Positions 26,057-36,837 of a DNA stretch of 64,000 nt are shown in pieces. Below the pieces are notes generated by a model that was not told the origin of the DNA, ran no database searches, and worked only from the letters and a program-made list of their open reading frames with translations. The position numbers and the translations under genes were made by a program. The stretch is from Ampullaceana balthica (lineage: Eukaryota; Mollusca; Gastropoda; Lymnaeidae), in contig CALYLW010000989.1 of the NCBI GenBank assembly GCA_944989445.1, positions 62,001-126,000 on the forward strand, written 5' to 3'. How positions within the stretch are numbered: the stretch's first letter is position 1; every line of letters begins with the position of its first letter.

Positions 26057-26218
26057 CTGGTCAGTGGTTGGTCTGGTCAGTGGTTGGACTGGTCAGTGGT
26101 TGGACTGGTAAGTGGTTGGACTGGTCAGTGGTTGGACTGCTCAGTGGTTGGACTGGTCAGTGGTTGGACTGGTGAGTGGTTGGACTGGTCAGTGGTTGGA
26201 CTGGTCAGTGGTTGGACT
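26057..26218. repeat. 16-bp tandem repeat, about 10 copies
   Basis: The unit is GGTCAGTGGTTGGACT. Period 16 was checked at 26,059 and 26,075. A short plus-strand frame of SVVGLVSGWTGQ type is a repeat artefact. Confidence 0.95.
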
Positions 26219-26227
26219 TTGTTAAAC

Positions 26228-27420
26228 CTCACCTATCATTATTACACTAAATACTCCTCTATCTCAAACTTTAAAGTCCCTCCTCTATCTCAAACCTTAA
26301 AGTCCCTCCTCTATCTCAAACCTTAAAGTCCCCTCCTCTATCTCAAACCTTAAAGTCCCTCCTCTATCTCAAACCTTTAAGTCCCTCCTCTATCTCAAAC
26401 CTTAAAGTCCCACCTCTATCTCAAACCTTAAAGTCCCCCCCTCTATATCAAACCTTAAAGTCCCTCCTCTATCTGAAACCTTAAAGTCCCTCCTCTATCT
26501 CAAACCTTAAAGTCCCCCCTCTATCTCAAACCTTAAAGTCCCTCCTCTATCTCAAACCTTAAAGTCCCTCCTCTATCTCAAACCTTTAAGTCCCTCCTTA
26601 TCTCAAACCTTAAAGTCCCTCCTCTATCTCAAACCTTAAAGTCCCTCCTCTATCTCAAACCTTTAAGTCCCTCCTTATCTCAAACCTTAAAGTCCCTCCT
26701 CTATCTCAAACCTTAAAGTCCCTCCTCTATCTCAAAACTTTAAGTCCCTCCTTATCTCAAACCTTAAAGTCCCTCCTCTATCTCAAACCTTAAAGTCCCT
26801 CCTTATCTCAAACCTTAAAGTCCCTCCTCTATCTCAAACCTTAAAGTCCCTCCTCTACCTCAAACCTTAAAGTCCCTCCTCTATCTCAAACCTTAAAGTC
26901 CCTCCTCTATCTCAAACCTTAAAGTCCCTCCTTATCTCAAACTTTAAAGTCCCCCCTCTTTCTTAAACCTTTAAGTCCCTCCTCTATCTCAAACCTTAAA
27001 GTCCCTCCTCTATCTCAAACCTTAAAGTCCCTCCTCTATCTCAAACCTTAAAGTCCCTCCTTATCTCAAACTTTAAAGTCCCCCCTCTTTCTTAAACCTT
27101 TAAGTCCCTCCTCTATCTCAAACCTTAATGTCCCTCCTCTATCTCAAACCTTAAAGTCCCTCCTCTATCTCAAACCTTAAAGTCCCTCCTCTATCTCAAA
27201 CCTTAAAGTCCCTCCTCTATCTCAAACCTTAAAGTCCCTCCTCTATCTCAAACCTTAAAGTCCGTCCTTATCTGAAACTTTAAAGTCCCTCCTCTATCTC
27301 AAACCTTAAAGTCCGTCCTTATCTGAAACTTTAAAGTCCCCCTCTATCTCAAACCTTAAAGTCCCTCCTCTATCTCAAGCCTTAAAGTCCCCCCCTCTAT
27401 CTCAAACTTTAAAGTCCTCC
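26228..27420. repeat. 26-bp minisatellite, about 45 copies
   Basis: The unit is CTTAAAGTCCCTCCTCTATC plus TCAAAC, with a 24-bp class (CCTTATCTC) and a CTCTTTCTTAAAC variant. A block holding the CTTTCTTAAAC variant occurs twice, at about 26,942 and 27,071. This indicates a multi-unit duplication of about 129 bp. Confidence 0.96.
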
Positions 27421-27489
27421 CTATATATCTATATAGAAACTAAAGATTATAAATATTTAGTTGTAATAATAATTTATAAATTGTCATGG

Positions 27490-28020
27490 AATCCCTATGT
27501 CATTAGAGTAATTAAAAATTCCAACAAAACCCTAGGCTTTATAAAGGGAAACTTTTACAGATGTAATAGAGATATAAAACTAAAATGCTACCTCACTTTG
27601 GTGAGACCTTTACTATAATATGCATCTGCAGTATTGGACACATTCACCAAAGAAAACATTGATAAACTAGAAAAAAATTGAAAAAACGAGCTGTCTGATT
27701 TGAGAATATTCAAAACTGACAAGAATAACACTATCCGTTAAATCACTGAACCTTGAAACACTAGAGGATAGAAGAAAAAATAACAAAGTAGTAATAATAC
27801 ATATGGCAAAAAAAATCTAACTTAAATACAACACAAAAATAATCTAATAAAAGCCTCATATATACATAATAAAAAAAAAGAACTTTTCTTATTCAGTATG
27901 CAAGAACAAACACATCCAAATTCTCGTTCTTTCCGTATTTGAATACGGTTGCCTGATGAAACCAGGAAAACCAAAACTCTAACATATTTAAAATTCTAAT
28001 AGAAATGCAAGACTAGACAA
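27490..28020 (+). pseudogene. Degenerate LINE reverse-transcriptase C-terminal remnant
   Basis: Read on plus, the stretch near 27,520-27,680 gives NKTLGFIKGNFYRCNRDIKL, then a CYLTLVRPLL motif, a stop where E is expected, YASAVLDTFTKENIDKLEK and another stop. This matches the C-terminal region of jockey/CR1-type non-LTR retrotransposon reverse transcriptases (NxTLGFIKRNL...LVRPxLEYAS). Near 27,900-27,950 it ends with ARTNTSKFSFFPYLNTVA, the usual ...YKFSFFPRTI..WN tail. There are several stops and shifts and no 5' half. It directly follows the 26-bp array. Clade assignment is uncertain. Confidence 0.7.
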
Positions 28021-28076
28021 AAACAATGGATAAGCTAATCGTAGCTAGCAATAATCTTCTGTATGAAAAGAGCATA

Positions 28077-29908
28077 GGGGCCGTCCATAAACGACGTCAC
28101 GCACCTAGGGGGGGGGGAGGGGGTCACACTTTTGTGACGATGCGTGACGAGGGGGAGGGAGGGGGGTTGAAGAAATGTGACGTCACATCAAAAGGGAACT
28201 TTCAATAAAACTTCCACTGAAATATTTGGTCGCTTACAATTTATTTAATGACTTTTTTTCCCCTTTTTTAAAAAAAATCAGTGCTTCTCAATGTGCCGGT
28301 CGGTAGGACATCAGACGCTGGTTGGCGTATGCTATCAAGACACGAAAATTAAATCTAATTATAATCCTTAAGTTTGAGAATGCACAAGATAACATATGAA
28401 ATTGTTACACTGCGTCGTTTGATATTGACATTGACATCAAAGCATTTGTGATGTAACCGCAGCTCCGTTTGGTTCTCTCATGGAAGGAGTCGTAAAACCT
28501 TTTGCCCGCTACCCCCAAATATACCAGTTTATGTATGCGTTACGACTCTAGGTCCTGCTCACATGACTCGGGTATTTGGGGAGCGTCTTTAGCGAAAATG
28601 CTACTGGTGAGTTTTACAAGCATGACAAGTGTATACAAATAATTTGAATAGGATTATGTGTAGATATTTTAAGTCAAAACGACACGAAATATCCTTTTTC
28701 TTAAAAAGGTAAAGGCGGGGAATCTATTTGATAGAATTAAAAACGTTTTAAGTTTGATATAATTGTTCGATTGGTTTTTGGTCAAACGCCCCTGGCCATT
28801 CTAGTCTTCTAGATCAGTGCTTCTCAAAGTGGTGGTCCGCGGACCGCTGCCGGTCCGTGGGCCATCCGCTGCCGGTCCGCAGATGTTCTCAAAAAAAAGG
28901 ACAGAAAAAATTGTCAGTGCAGGGAAAATAATGCACCGGTCCCTGGTGCAATGGAAAAAATTCCTGCTGGTCCGCAATACTAAAAAGTTTGAGAAGCACT
29001 GTTCTAAATATAATGGTAAATTAGCCCATTTAAAATTAGTCAAGTATTCATTAACTTTATTTAATGCATCAATTCTTTACATCGCAATCGAGAGGAGCCA
29101 AAACAACTTTTCTTCTTAGCTCAGTTTTAAGGCATTAATTTTAAATATCACAAAAAAGATACATGATAAAGACAAGTCATGTGGATTAAGATTATTGTCA
29201 CTCGTGTCAATATAAATGAAAGTAGGGTAGATTTAGGTGTCTTCATATAGTGCATAGGTAAGAAATCTACATAGTTGTCAAATTTTTTTTAAAAATGCAT
29301 TTTCTGGAAGGAACCGGTTTAATAATAGGCATATGTTCCCAAGCGTACACGTACACATGACGTATTTTAATATATCTAGCAGATTGTAGTGGATGTTATA
29401 TGTCACAAATGAGTCTGCATTACCCCCAAGAATTCCCCTTATGACCCCAATTCAAGTTATTTACCTCTGTTCGCCGACCTCTTTCTTACGTCAGTCAATT
29501 GAGGGATTTTTAAAATGTTATTTTTAAATAATTCTTTTTCTATAGAAAGACATTAACCGTGATGATTTATAGTCAATGTTTAATTTGTATGCATTAAAAT
29601 AAAATATAAGCTAAGGATGTCAACACAGTTCGTTTTCTGGAGGCCGGTTAAACGTTTTTCTTAAAATGCTTCACACGGGTTACGATATTACAATGTAGAT
29701 CTTCACTAAATCAATAATAAATACTTAAATGAGAATAAAAGTGATTTGAAACATACTTATTTTCAAATAGAAAATAAAGTGTGTGTCAAAGATTTGTGAC
29801 GTATTTTTAGAGGGGGGGGGGTTCTAAGTTTTTGTGACGTCGCGTGACGAGGGGGGGAGGGGGTCAAAAATCGGCAAAAATCGCGTGACGTCATTTATGG
29901 ACGGCCCC
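28077..29908. mobile_element. Non-autonomous DNA element with long terminal inverted repeats, 1.83 kb
   Basis: The left end GGGGCCGTCCATAAACGACG (then TCACGC) is matched in reverse complement by GCGTGACGTCATTTATGGAC (then GGCCCC) at the right end. Both ends run into G-rich subterminal sequence and a GTGACG-rich block. CATA flanks both sides (28,073-28,076 and 29,909-29,912), suggesting a 4-bp target duplication. No transposase was recognised inside; the interior is AT-rich and hosts a nested hAT MITE. I could not assign a superfamily. Confidence 0.7.
28815..29001. mobile_element. Nested hAT MITE, 187 bp
   Basis: The ends are CAGTGCTTCTCAAA and its reverse complement TTTGAGAAGCACTG, followed by GGTCCGCGGACC-type sequence typical of BED-finger hATs. 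The flanks are TTCTAGAT (28,807-28,814) and TTCTAAAT (29,002-29,009), a 7-of-8 target duplication of the right size. No coding capacity. Another CAGTGCTTCTCAATGTG end at about 28,279 has no partner that I found. Confidence 0.85.
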
Positions 29909-29919
29909 CATATGTAATA

Positions 29920-30175
29920 GAAAGGTAAGATAAGATATCGCTCCTCTATCTTCTAATGAAACTAATCTAGCTTTTCTATCTTAATATTGCTATACTGTCA
30001 TAATATTTCTCCTCTTTCTAACATTGCTCGTCTGTCTTTATATTGCTCTTCTATTTTAATATTGCTCTTTTTTTAAAATTAATATTGCTCTTTTATCTGA
30101 ATAATACTCTTCTAGTTTTGTAAAAGTAAAATAATAATTAAAATAAAATAAAATAAAATAAAACACTGCCCTTTA
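29920..30175. repeat. Degenerate approximately 20-bp AT-rich repeat and (TAAAA)n
   Basis: TTAATATTGCTCTTCTATCT-like units recur about eight times with much divergence. A short pure TAAAA run follows at about 30,142-30,163. Confidence 0.5.
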
Positions 30176-30399
30176 ATTCTATGCCACTCGACCAAAAAAA
30201 AAGTAATCAAAGGGAAATAAATGCGAGTAATTTGTATTTCTGTTTCAATTAGAGTTACAATTCTTGTAATTCTTTACTTTCGAAATGTTGAATCACATTT
30301 TCAAGTTCAAATATTTTATAGTTGTCTTGTCTTATCAATACCCACACTCCTTCTATACAGAAGATTATTGCGTCCACAGACCATGCCGGTCTGTTGGCA

Positions 30400-30672
30400 A
30401 GTGACGCAGCGTTCACGGGCCACGGCTATGTGGGAATTTAAAATCTTTATCGCAGTCCCATCCTATATATAGTGTCAGGGTTGTATGGGGTGCTCAAGGC
30501 GGGGTAGCACCTCCATGGGGTCAGGTACCCATTCGGAGCTTGGCGGACTCAGGGACACTTTTTGCCCCGGTAACAAATCCTTGCCTTTACGGAGGTTCAA
30601 ACCCGAGGCCTTCGGTACGCCAGCCGAGCAAACATGCCACTCGACCACCACTAGGTCTTCCTTACCTATTTG
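30400..30672 (-). mobile_element. tRNA-derived SINE
   Basis: On the minus strand TGGTCGAGTGGC (complement of 30,636-30,647) fits a polymerase III A box. GGGTTTGAACC (complement of 30,594-30,604) fits a B box about 40 bp further on. Downstream is a non-tRNA body (GGGTACCTGACCCCATGGAG and so on). Clover-leaf pairing is not maintained, so this is a SINE and not a tRNA gene. The 3' limit is a guess. A short ATGCCACTCGACCA at about 30,181 may be a fragment of a second copy. Confidence 0.6.
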
Positions 30673-30714
30673 GGGTGGGGACTGTTAAGTTTCGATGGAA
30701 GATGCAATGGTGGG

Positions 30715-30862
30715 ATTTGAAGGAAAACCTTAAGGCAATGGTGGGATGTGAAGGGAAACCTTAAGGCAATGGTGGGGTGTGAAGGGAAACCTTAAGGCAA
30801 TGGTGGGATGTGAAGGGAAACCTTAAGGCAACGGTGGGATGTGAAGGGAAACCTTAAGGCAA
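30715..30862. repeat. 31-bp tandem repeat, about 5 copies
   Basis: The unit is GGCAATGGTGGGATGTGAAG plus GGAAACCTTAA. It directly follows the SINE region. Confidence 0.93.
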
Positions 30863-30915
30863 TCGAAGGAAGTTTTTCTTAGCAGCATTTCAGTCAGTAA
30901 TTTCTTTTGATGTTT

Positions 30916-31036
30916 TTGTCAATATGTTAACTGCTTCGCCATTGTTTGTCAATATGTTAACTGCTTCGCCATTGTTTGTCAATATGTTAACTGCTTCGCC
31001 ATTGTTTGTCAATATGTTAACTGCTTCGGCATTTTT
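30916..31036. repeat. 30-bp tandem repeat, 4 copies
   Basis: The unit is TTTGTCAATATGTTAACTGC plus TTCGCCATTG; the copies are almost identical. From about 31,160 to 31,340 a looser series of AAATAAAACTTTCACAATCT units follows. Confidence 0.93.
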
Positions 31037-31354
31037 TGTTCCCATCAAGGTAGTGAAATAAGTTCATGGGATATAGAAAAAATACATTTAAAAAGAAAAA
31101 TCTATAGCAGAAGGTGTGAGAATAAATTTTTGTGAAATTTTTGCGGCCTTTAGGCTGAGAACCATTGTGCAATGTTTACTTTTGGATAAAACTTTCACAA
31201 TCTATTTGTTAATTTTTAAATAAAACTTTCACAATCTATGTAAACTTTTAAATAAAACGTTCACAATCTATAGTTAACGTTTGGATAAAACTTTCAAAAT
31301 CTATATGGCAAATTTTTGTTAAAACTCTTAAATCTATATATATATATATTAGGG

Positions 31355-33235
31355 CAGTGGTTCCTAACCTTTTGGGGTCCATGCACCCCTTCAGACGATT
31401 AAAAAAAGTTCATGCACCCCCTCGTGAAACGTGCAGAAAATGCATAATAAACTATGTTTATTTTAGGAACACAACAGTTTTGACAATAGGCAATAGGGAA
31501 TTTAGTGAGAGATCTGCTGCTTCTTATGATCAGCTAGCGATTTAAATCTGGGGACTGTTTTGGACAAAGCAACTCTCATGTCATCCTCGGAATTCAACTT
31601 ATTCCTTTCCTTGGTTTTAATCGTCAAAGGTGTGGAGAATCCTGCTTCACAGAGATGGGTTGTGGCAAAGGGAAGGAGAGTCAGTACTGCCCTCTTGGCT
31701 AGTTGCGGGTAGGCATCTAGCTGGGCGCACCAAAATTCAATCAACGTATACTGAAGGCACTCCTCAGTACTTCTCTGGTTCTCAAATCAATCAGGTCATC
31801 GTTAGCTAAGTCACTGTCATCAATATTGCCCAAGTCACAGAGTAAAGGATTGCAAATCCAAAGGTCTTTCCTAGCAATTTCTTGATAGAAATACCCATCA
31901 AAGGACTTTTGCAATGTTGAAAGGGGCTCTGAAATTTCCCCTTTGATGTTGTCCGGCAGTGATCCCTCAGTGCGTCCTTCTGCACCATATATTACAACTT
32001 CATCCAAGAGTGGAAAGTTGGCCAAGTTGGACTTTTCTAGTCGTCATTGGAATAGTGGCACTTTGTTAAGGAAGGTTTGCAATCTCTTAGTAGCATCCAT
32101 TACAGTCACAGCAGGTCCTTGGAGAGATGTGTTCAACTCATTCAAGATGGTGAAGATGTCAGCCAGGTATGCCAAGTAATGAATGAAATTTGGACAGTCA
32201 AACTTGCCAGCAAGGTCACTCTCTTTTTCTCGCAAGAAAAGGCAAGCTCCTCTCTCAGTTCTACTAACCGAGAAAGTATTCGTCCCCTGGACAACCAGCG
32301 CACCTCAGTGTGGTAGAGCAGAACTTCATGCTCAGAGACCACCTCCTGACAGAACAACTTGAAGAGGCAGTGGTTCAAGGCATTTGAGCGGATAAAATTT
32401 ACAAATTGGACTGCAGTAGAAAGAACTGACTTCAAGGTTGGAGGTAGAGTTTTGCATGCTAGGGCCTGAAGATGAAGGATACAGTGTGTAGTGAAAATAT
32501 CTGGAACTTCTTTCTTTACCAGTGCTGAAAATCCTGACTTATTACCGATTATGGAGGGAGCACCATCTGTGCAAATTGAAGAAATTCTTGAATTCAAGTC
32601 AAAATGGTTTTCAGTGAAGAATAACCTGACTAGCTGCATCACATCAGCAGCTTTGGTAGTAGCTAGGAGTGGCTTACAAAAGAGAAATTCCTCCTTCAGC
32701 AATCCACTGAGAACATATCTCAGAAATACCAGAATCGGACTGCATTGTGCTACATCAGTTGATTCATCCAGCTGCATGCTAAATGGAAAAGGACTACTTC
32801 TCATCTCGCACAAGACTTGATCCAGAATGTCTGCAGCCATGTCACTAATCCTGGAATAAATAGTGTTATTGGACACAGGAACTTTCTCAACCTGCTTCCT
32901 CTGCTGGTGACCACAAAAAAGTTCCACCCTCTCCAGAGCACAAGACTTCACCAAAGTTCTCCAATGTTGTGGGGTTTCTTGTTCTTTGCAATAAGATATG
33001 CAACCTTGAATGATGCCTCCAGTGCAGGTTTCTGTGACAAAGAAAATTAAAGCTTGGGCAAGGTACCTGAGGTAAAGAAGCAAGCTCTCTTCTGCTTGAA
33101 GACCTCAACACTGTCCTTTGAATTGGATGGATGGGCTTTCTCCAAATGCTCTCGGAGTCTAACAGGCCTCATGTTGTCATTGCACAGGATTTTTATACAG
33201 AGGAAGCACTGAGGCTTTTGTGTGCCAGATCTCTC
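31355..33235 (-). pseudogene. ZBED5-like hAT transposase pseudogene
   Basis: Read on minus from high to low coordinate, this is nearly a full BED-finger hAT transposase. The BED finger portion (QCFLCIKIL...LREHLEKAHP) lies at about 33,130-33,230. A long open block at 32,142-33,083 carries QLDESTDVAQC, CTDGAPSIIGNKSGF, THCILHLQALACKTLPPTLK and HTEVRWLSRG. After a frameshift, LAYLADIFTILNELNTSLQG follows in 32,044-32,235. After another shift the frames 31,741-32,025 and 31,502-31,744 end with the dimerisation domain LLPFATTHLCEAGFS and IKTKERNKL. CAGTGGTTCCTAACC at 31,355 is the 3' terminal inverted repeat. No matching 5' terminus was found, so the 5' end is probably truncated near 33,235. It is related to the domesticated ZBED5/SCAND3 family, but the frameshifts argue for a decayed transposon. 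Confidence 0.88.
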
Positions 33236-33239
33236 TCTT

Positions 33240-33795
33240 TTTTTAAAAATATTTTTTAACGATTTTGAGGGGGTGATGACGATCGGAAAGTCGTACCAGT
33301 CTGAGGCAAATTTTTAACTGACGAAGTTGATTTTTTAATGAGCGGAACTCAACGTCCCAAAGTTTCATTCTTCTACTTACACGGTAAGTTGGAGAATTAT
33401 TATTTATGAGTCAGTTTTAAATATGAAAAAAACCCACTACATTCAGGCCTCTGACCACTCAGCGAGTGATAATTTTTATTAATGTTTCGCCAGTTACCAT
33501 TTTGGGAGGGTACATAACAACTTCCCAAAGTTTCATGCTTCTACCTACACAGGAAATTGGAGATTTAATGATGAGCCTGATTTATATAGCTCATTTAAGA
33601 AAAAAAAACTACGTAAAGTTGGGGAGGGGAGGGAAGGTGTCTCCTCACACGGGCTTGTGTCGGTATGTCAAAGCAAGTTGGCTCTTTTCATATGAAACCT
33701 TATCGCCCCTCTTTCCTGTCAAGCCTTCTAGCCGCTATGGCTGTTCCCCCACCCCCTCTCAATATCAACAATGTCCTTGATTAATCTTCGCCTAT
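33240..33795. other. AT-rich stretch with a diverged internal duplication
   Basis: AAAGTTTCATTCTTCTACTT at about 33,359 and AAAGTTTCATGCTTCTACCT at about 33,527 each lead into a GGA(G)A(A)TT...GAG.C...TTTA segment. This suggests two diverged copies of one element. No gene was seen. Confidence 0.4.
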
Positions 33796-33884
33796 TACGC
33801 CAGTTTCCCTAAGTCGAAAACTCCGTAAGCCGAATTTTTGTCACCCTTGAGTTGGACTTAGAGAGGTCCGACTGTATTAGCAAC
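33796..33884 (-). mobile_element. Tigger/pogo-like terminal inverted repeat
   Basis: The complement begins CAGTCGGACCTCTCTAAGTC and continues with AACTCAAGGGTGACAAAAATTCGGCTTACGG..., the style of TcMar-Tigger termini, next to a TA dinucleotide. Only this end was found. Confidence 0.55.
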
Positions 33885-34960
33885 ACGTCAATACGCCAGC
33901 TAACTGAAGTGCTGAGCTGTAGTAGGTGGAATGTTACTTAAATTTACTCTTAATTGTGAGTTTATATCGTTATGCATGAGATAGTGAGTACGACACATTG
34001 ACACTATTGTTTTTATTTATAATACACGTTACTTCAAGTTTTGCTGTATTCCTTATTAACGCAACAATATCCCGTTTTGTTTTATCCACCAATTTATTTG
34101 ATATTATTTAGTAAATAATAAACTGCAAATTAGTATTGTTCCTGTCTTATGCAATTTTTTATTATGACGTCGTATGACTGTCACTGACAGACTACGTAAT
34201 TATTGTCATAAATAAAATAAGTGAAATACAATTATTTTTTCTAGCAAAACTGAAACTTGTCAATTTATCAAGGGCGCCAAAAATAAATTAGCCAAGGGCG
34301 CCAAAAACCTAGTTACGCCTCTGCCCAAAATAAGGTAGTTTTTGTTTTATTAAGTTTTGTAAACTTTAAGTCCTATTCGATTTCACACGATCATGAAACA
34401 TATAGATATATACACATACGCACACACACAAACGCACACACATTCGCACACAGACATACGCACACACATACTATTGGAGATCTGACACAGAAACTGACTG
34501 AGTTGGAACTTAACATAAAACATCAAGTACAAATATCTCACATAAATTAAATAATAAATTATAACTTATTATGAAAATAATATTGATAATATTTCATTAC
34601 AATTATTTCATTTGTCAATGAAACGTTTTGACAATAAATCTGACAACACTGTTACCATGGTTACTTCAGTCAGCACGCCGTGTTTTGAATAGTAACAATA
34701 ATATGAAAGATACATGGGGGGTTGGGTCTCAGAATTTTAGAATGGCTTAGGTGTGGCATGGCTGGGAATCATTGTGAATCTAATGTGAATTTTTAAAATT
34801 ATTTTTTTGTTTGTTGTTATTTTGTGTGTGTGTTTTTTTTAATTTTATTTTGGTGTTTTATGGTGGGTTTTTAAAAAATATATATTTTCTTTTTTGTTGT
34901 TTTGTTTTTTGTTTGTGTGGTTTTGTTTTTTTGTTTTTGTTTACACCTTAATCAGTAAAA
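33885..34960. other. AT-rich non-coding stretch
   Basis: No gene was recognised. It contains a GGGCGCCAAAAA-duplicated hAT-like end (CCTAGTTACGCCTCTG ending at 34,323), a CA/GCACAC microsatellite at 34,411-34,470 and a T/G-rich tract at 34,795-34,945. Confidence 0.45.
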
Positions 34961-34961
34961 G

Positions 34962-35140
34962 TAATGGGGTCACTGTGGTACAAAGTAAAAGTAATGGGGT
35001 CACTGTGGTATAAAGTAAAAGTAATGGGGTCACTGTGGTATAAAGTAAAAGTAATGGGGTCACTGTGGTATAAAGTAAAAGTAATGGGGTCACTGTGGTA
35101 TAAAGTAAAAGTAATGGGGTCACTGTGGTATAAAGTAAAA
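34962..35140. repeat. 30-bp tandem repeat, 6 copies
   Basis: The unit is AGTAATGGGGTCACTGTGGT plus ATAAAGTAAA. The copies are near identical. The 30-bp period gives a repeating 10-residue frame on both strands, with no sign of a gene. Confidence 0.96.
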
Positions 35141-35339
35141 TTTAAAATAAATAAGTTATCTCCCTTGACTTAACAAAAAATAAATTATTTGTGCAGAGAA
35201 AGTAAATTGCCTCCCTTTGACCACTTAAAACACCAACTACGGCGCCGTAACTCTTCTTCAGGGCGGACATACTCGTCACAAACTCTTTTCAAACGGATCA
35301 CTCAAAAATGTTATAACATTTAAAAACAACAACACTGTT

Positions 35340-35545
35340 ACTCCGTGTCTCTGTCTGTTACTGTGTCTGTGTCTGTGTCTGCGCATGTCTCTATACCTGT
35401 GTGTCTCTGTGTCAGTATCTTTGTGTCTGTATTCGTGACTTTGTTCCTGTGTTTATGTGTCTGTTTCTCCGTATCTGAGTGTCTTTGTATCTTTGTGTCT
35501 CCGTGGTGTGTCTGTGTGTCTCAGTGTCTGTGGGTCTATGTTGTT
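35340..35545. repeat. Imperfect (TGTGTC)n simple repeat
   Basis: A cryptic simple repeat of TGTGTCTGTGTCTG type. The Val/Ser/Cys-rich plus frame over it is low complexity. 35,546-36,080 beyond it holds nothing I can name. Confidence 0.85.
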
Positions 35546-36082
35546 GAGGAGTGGCGAGAGGGGGCTGTCTATATATCAACAATTTGAGAATGATATTGTG
35601 TTCGTCTAATAACTAATTCATCAGATTATATCAGTAATGTGTGTACTTCATTTCAACAATGTGTGTATGTCAACATTTGTTGAATTTGTGTGAACATCGA
35701 CGTCACTGACATGTGTCTCGGGGAACCTAAGACACATATTGTGGCCATGACCTTGAGATAAGACATTCATTATTCGGAGTTCATCATGGAACTAAAGGTT
35801 TGACCTTGAACTTCAATGTTCTTATTACTATTTCCCAGGACATAAATTTTGTCGTTCACAGGACAATCTGCTGACCAAGTCTAATAATAAGACGAATGTT
35901 GGTTGTCTTTTTGTTTCTTTGTCGTCCTGGCTGACATCAAGGTAAACATTTCTTATCAATAGTTCATTACATTAAAACGAAATCAAAGGTCAGTCGGGTT
36001 CAAGGTCAGCACAACAGATTCCAGAAACCAAGTTACTTCAGGTTTTAATGTTATCTTCATCTTAGCTCCGTTTATCAATCTG

Positions 36083-36570
36083 GAAACACGAGTGACGTCA
36101 CATCACGGAGCTGGAAGGTTTAGATCTAAATGTCTGGAACCATGAGTGACGTCACATCTCGGAGCTGGAGGGTTTAGATCTATCTGTCTGGAACCACGAG
36201 TGACGTCACATCTCGGAGCTGGAGGGTTTAGATCTATCTGTCTGGAACCACGAGTGACGTCACATCTCGGAGCTGGAGGGTTTAGATCTATCTGTCTGGA
36301 GCCACAAGTGACGTCACATCTCGGAGCTGGAGGACTTAGCTCTAAATGTCTGGAACCATGAGTGACGTCACATCTTGGAGCTGGAGGGTTTAGATATATC
36401 TGTCTGGAGCCACGAGTGACGTCACATTTCGGAGCTGGAGGGTTTAGATATATCTGTCTGGAGCCTCGAGTGACGTCACATCTCAGAGCTGGAGGGTTTA
36501 GATCTATCTGTCTCGAACCACGAGTGACGTCACATCTCGGAGCTGGAGGGTTTAGATCTAAATGGTGATT
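36083..36570. repeat. 54-bp minisatellite, 9 copies, each with a perfect TGACGTCA
   Basis: The unit includes GAGTGACGTCACATCTCGGA, GCTGGAGGGTTTAGATCTAT and CTGTCTGGAACCAC. TGACGTCA occurs at 36,093, 36,147, 36,201, 36,255, 36,309, 36,363, 36,417, 36,471 and 36,525, that is at exactly 54-bp spacing with no mutated copy. TGACGTCA is the full palindromic cAMP-response element bound by CREB/ATF bZIP dimers. The 18-codon open frames on both strands follow from the period. Confidence 0.97.
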
Positions 36571-36837
36571 CAGGGGCGGGGCGGGGGATGTGAATGAATC
36601 TGTTAGATTCAAGGTCAGGTCATCCTGTTAAATGTAGCGACCGTCAAAAGTAGGCCTGGATCAGGTGTGTTCTGCTTCATGTAGTACTTAACACAGGTGT
36701 GCATGTAGGCCTGACATACAGGCAGGTATTTCACAGGTGTGCATCTCAGTGTCCATTCAAATCCAGATTGCTTTTGAAAAAAAACATGATTATATCTAAA
36801 ATCTAAACACATGACCTTGATTTACACACTATCACTG

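Noticed and set aside
30594..30647. A functional tRNA gene
   Set aside because: A and B boxes are present, but stems do not pair properly and a SINE-like body follows.
32142..33083. A domesticated host ZBED5-type gene
   Set aside because: Frameshifts before and after the open block and an adjacent transposon terminus favour a decayed mobile element. No evidence of expression is available.
25948..34323. One large hAT-like element between CAGCGGCGTAACCA at 25,948 and CCTAGTTACGCCTCTG at 34,323
   Set aside because: The ends are similar, but the 8-bp flanks differ and unrelated complete elements and arrays fill the interval. Two independent fragments are more likely.
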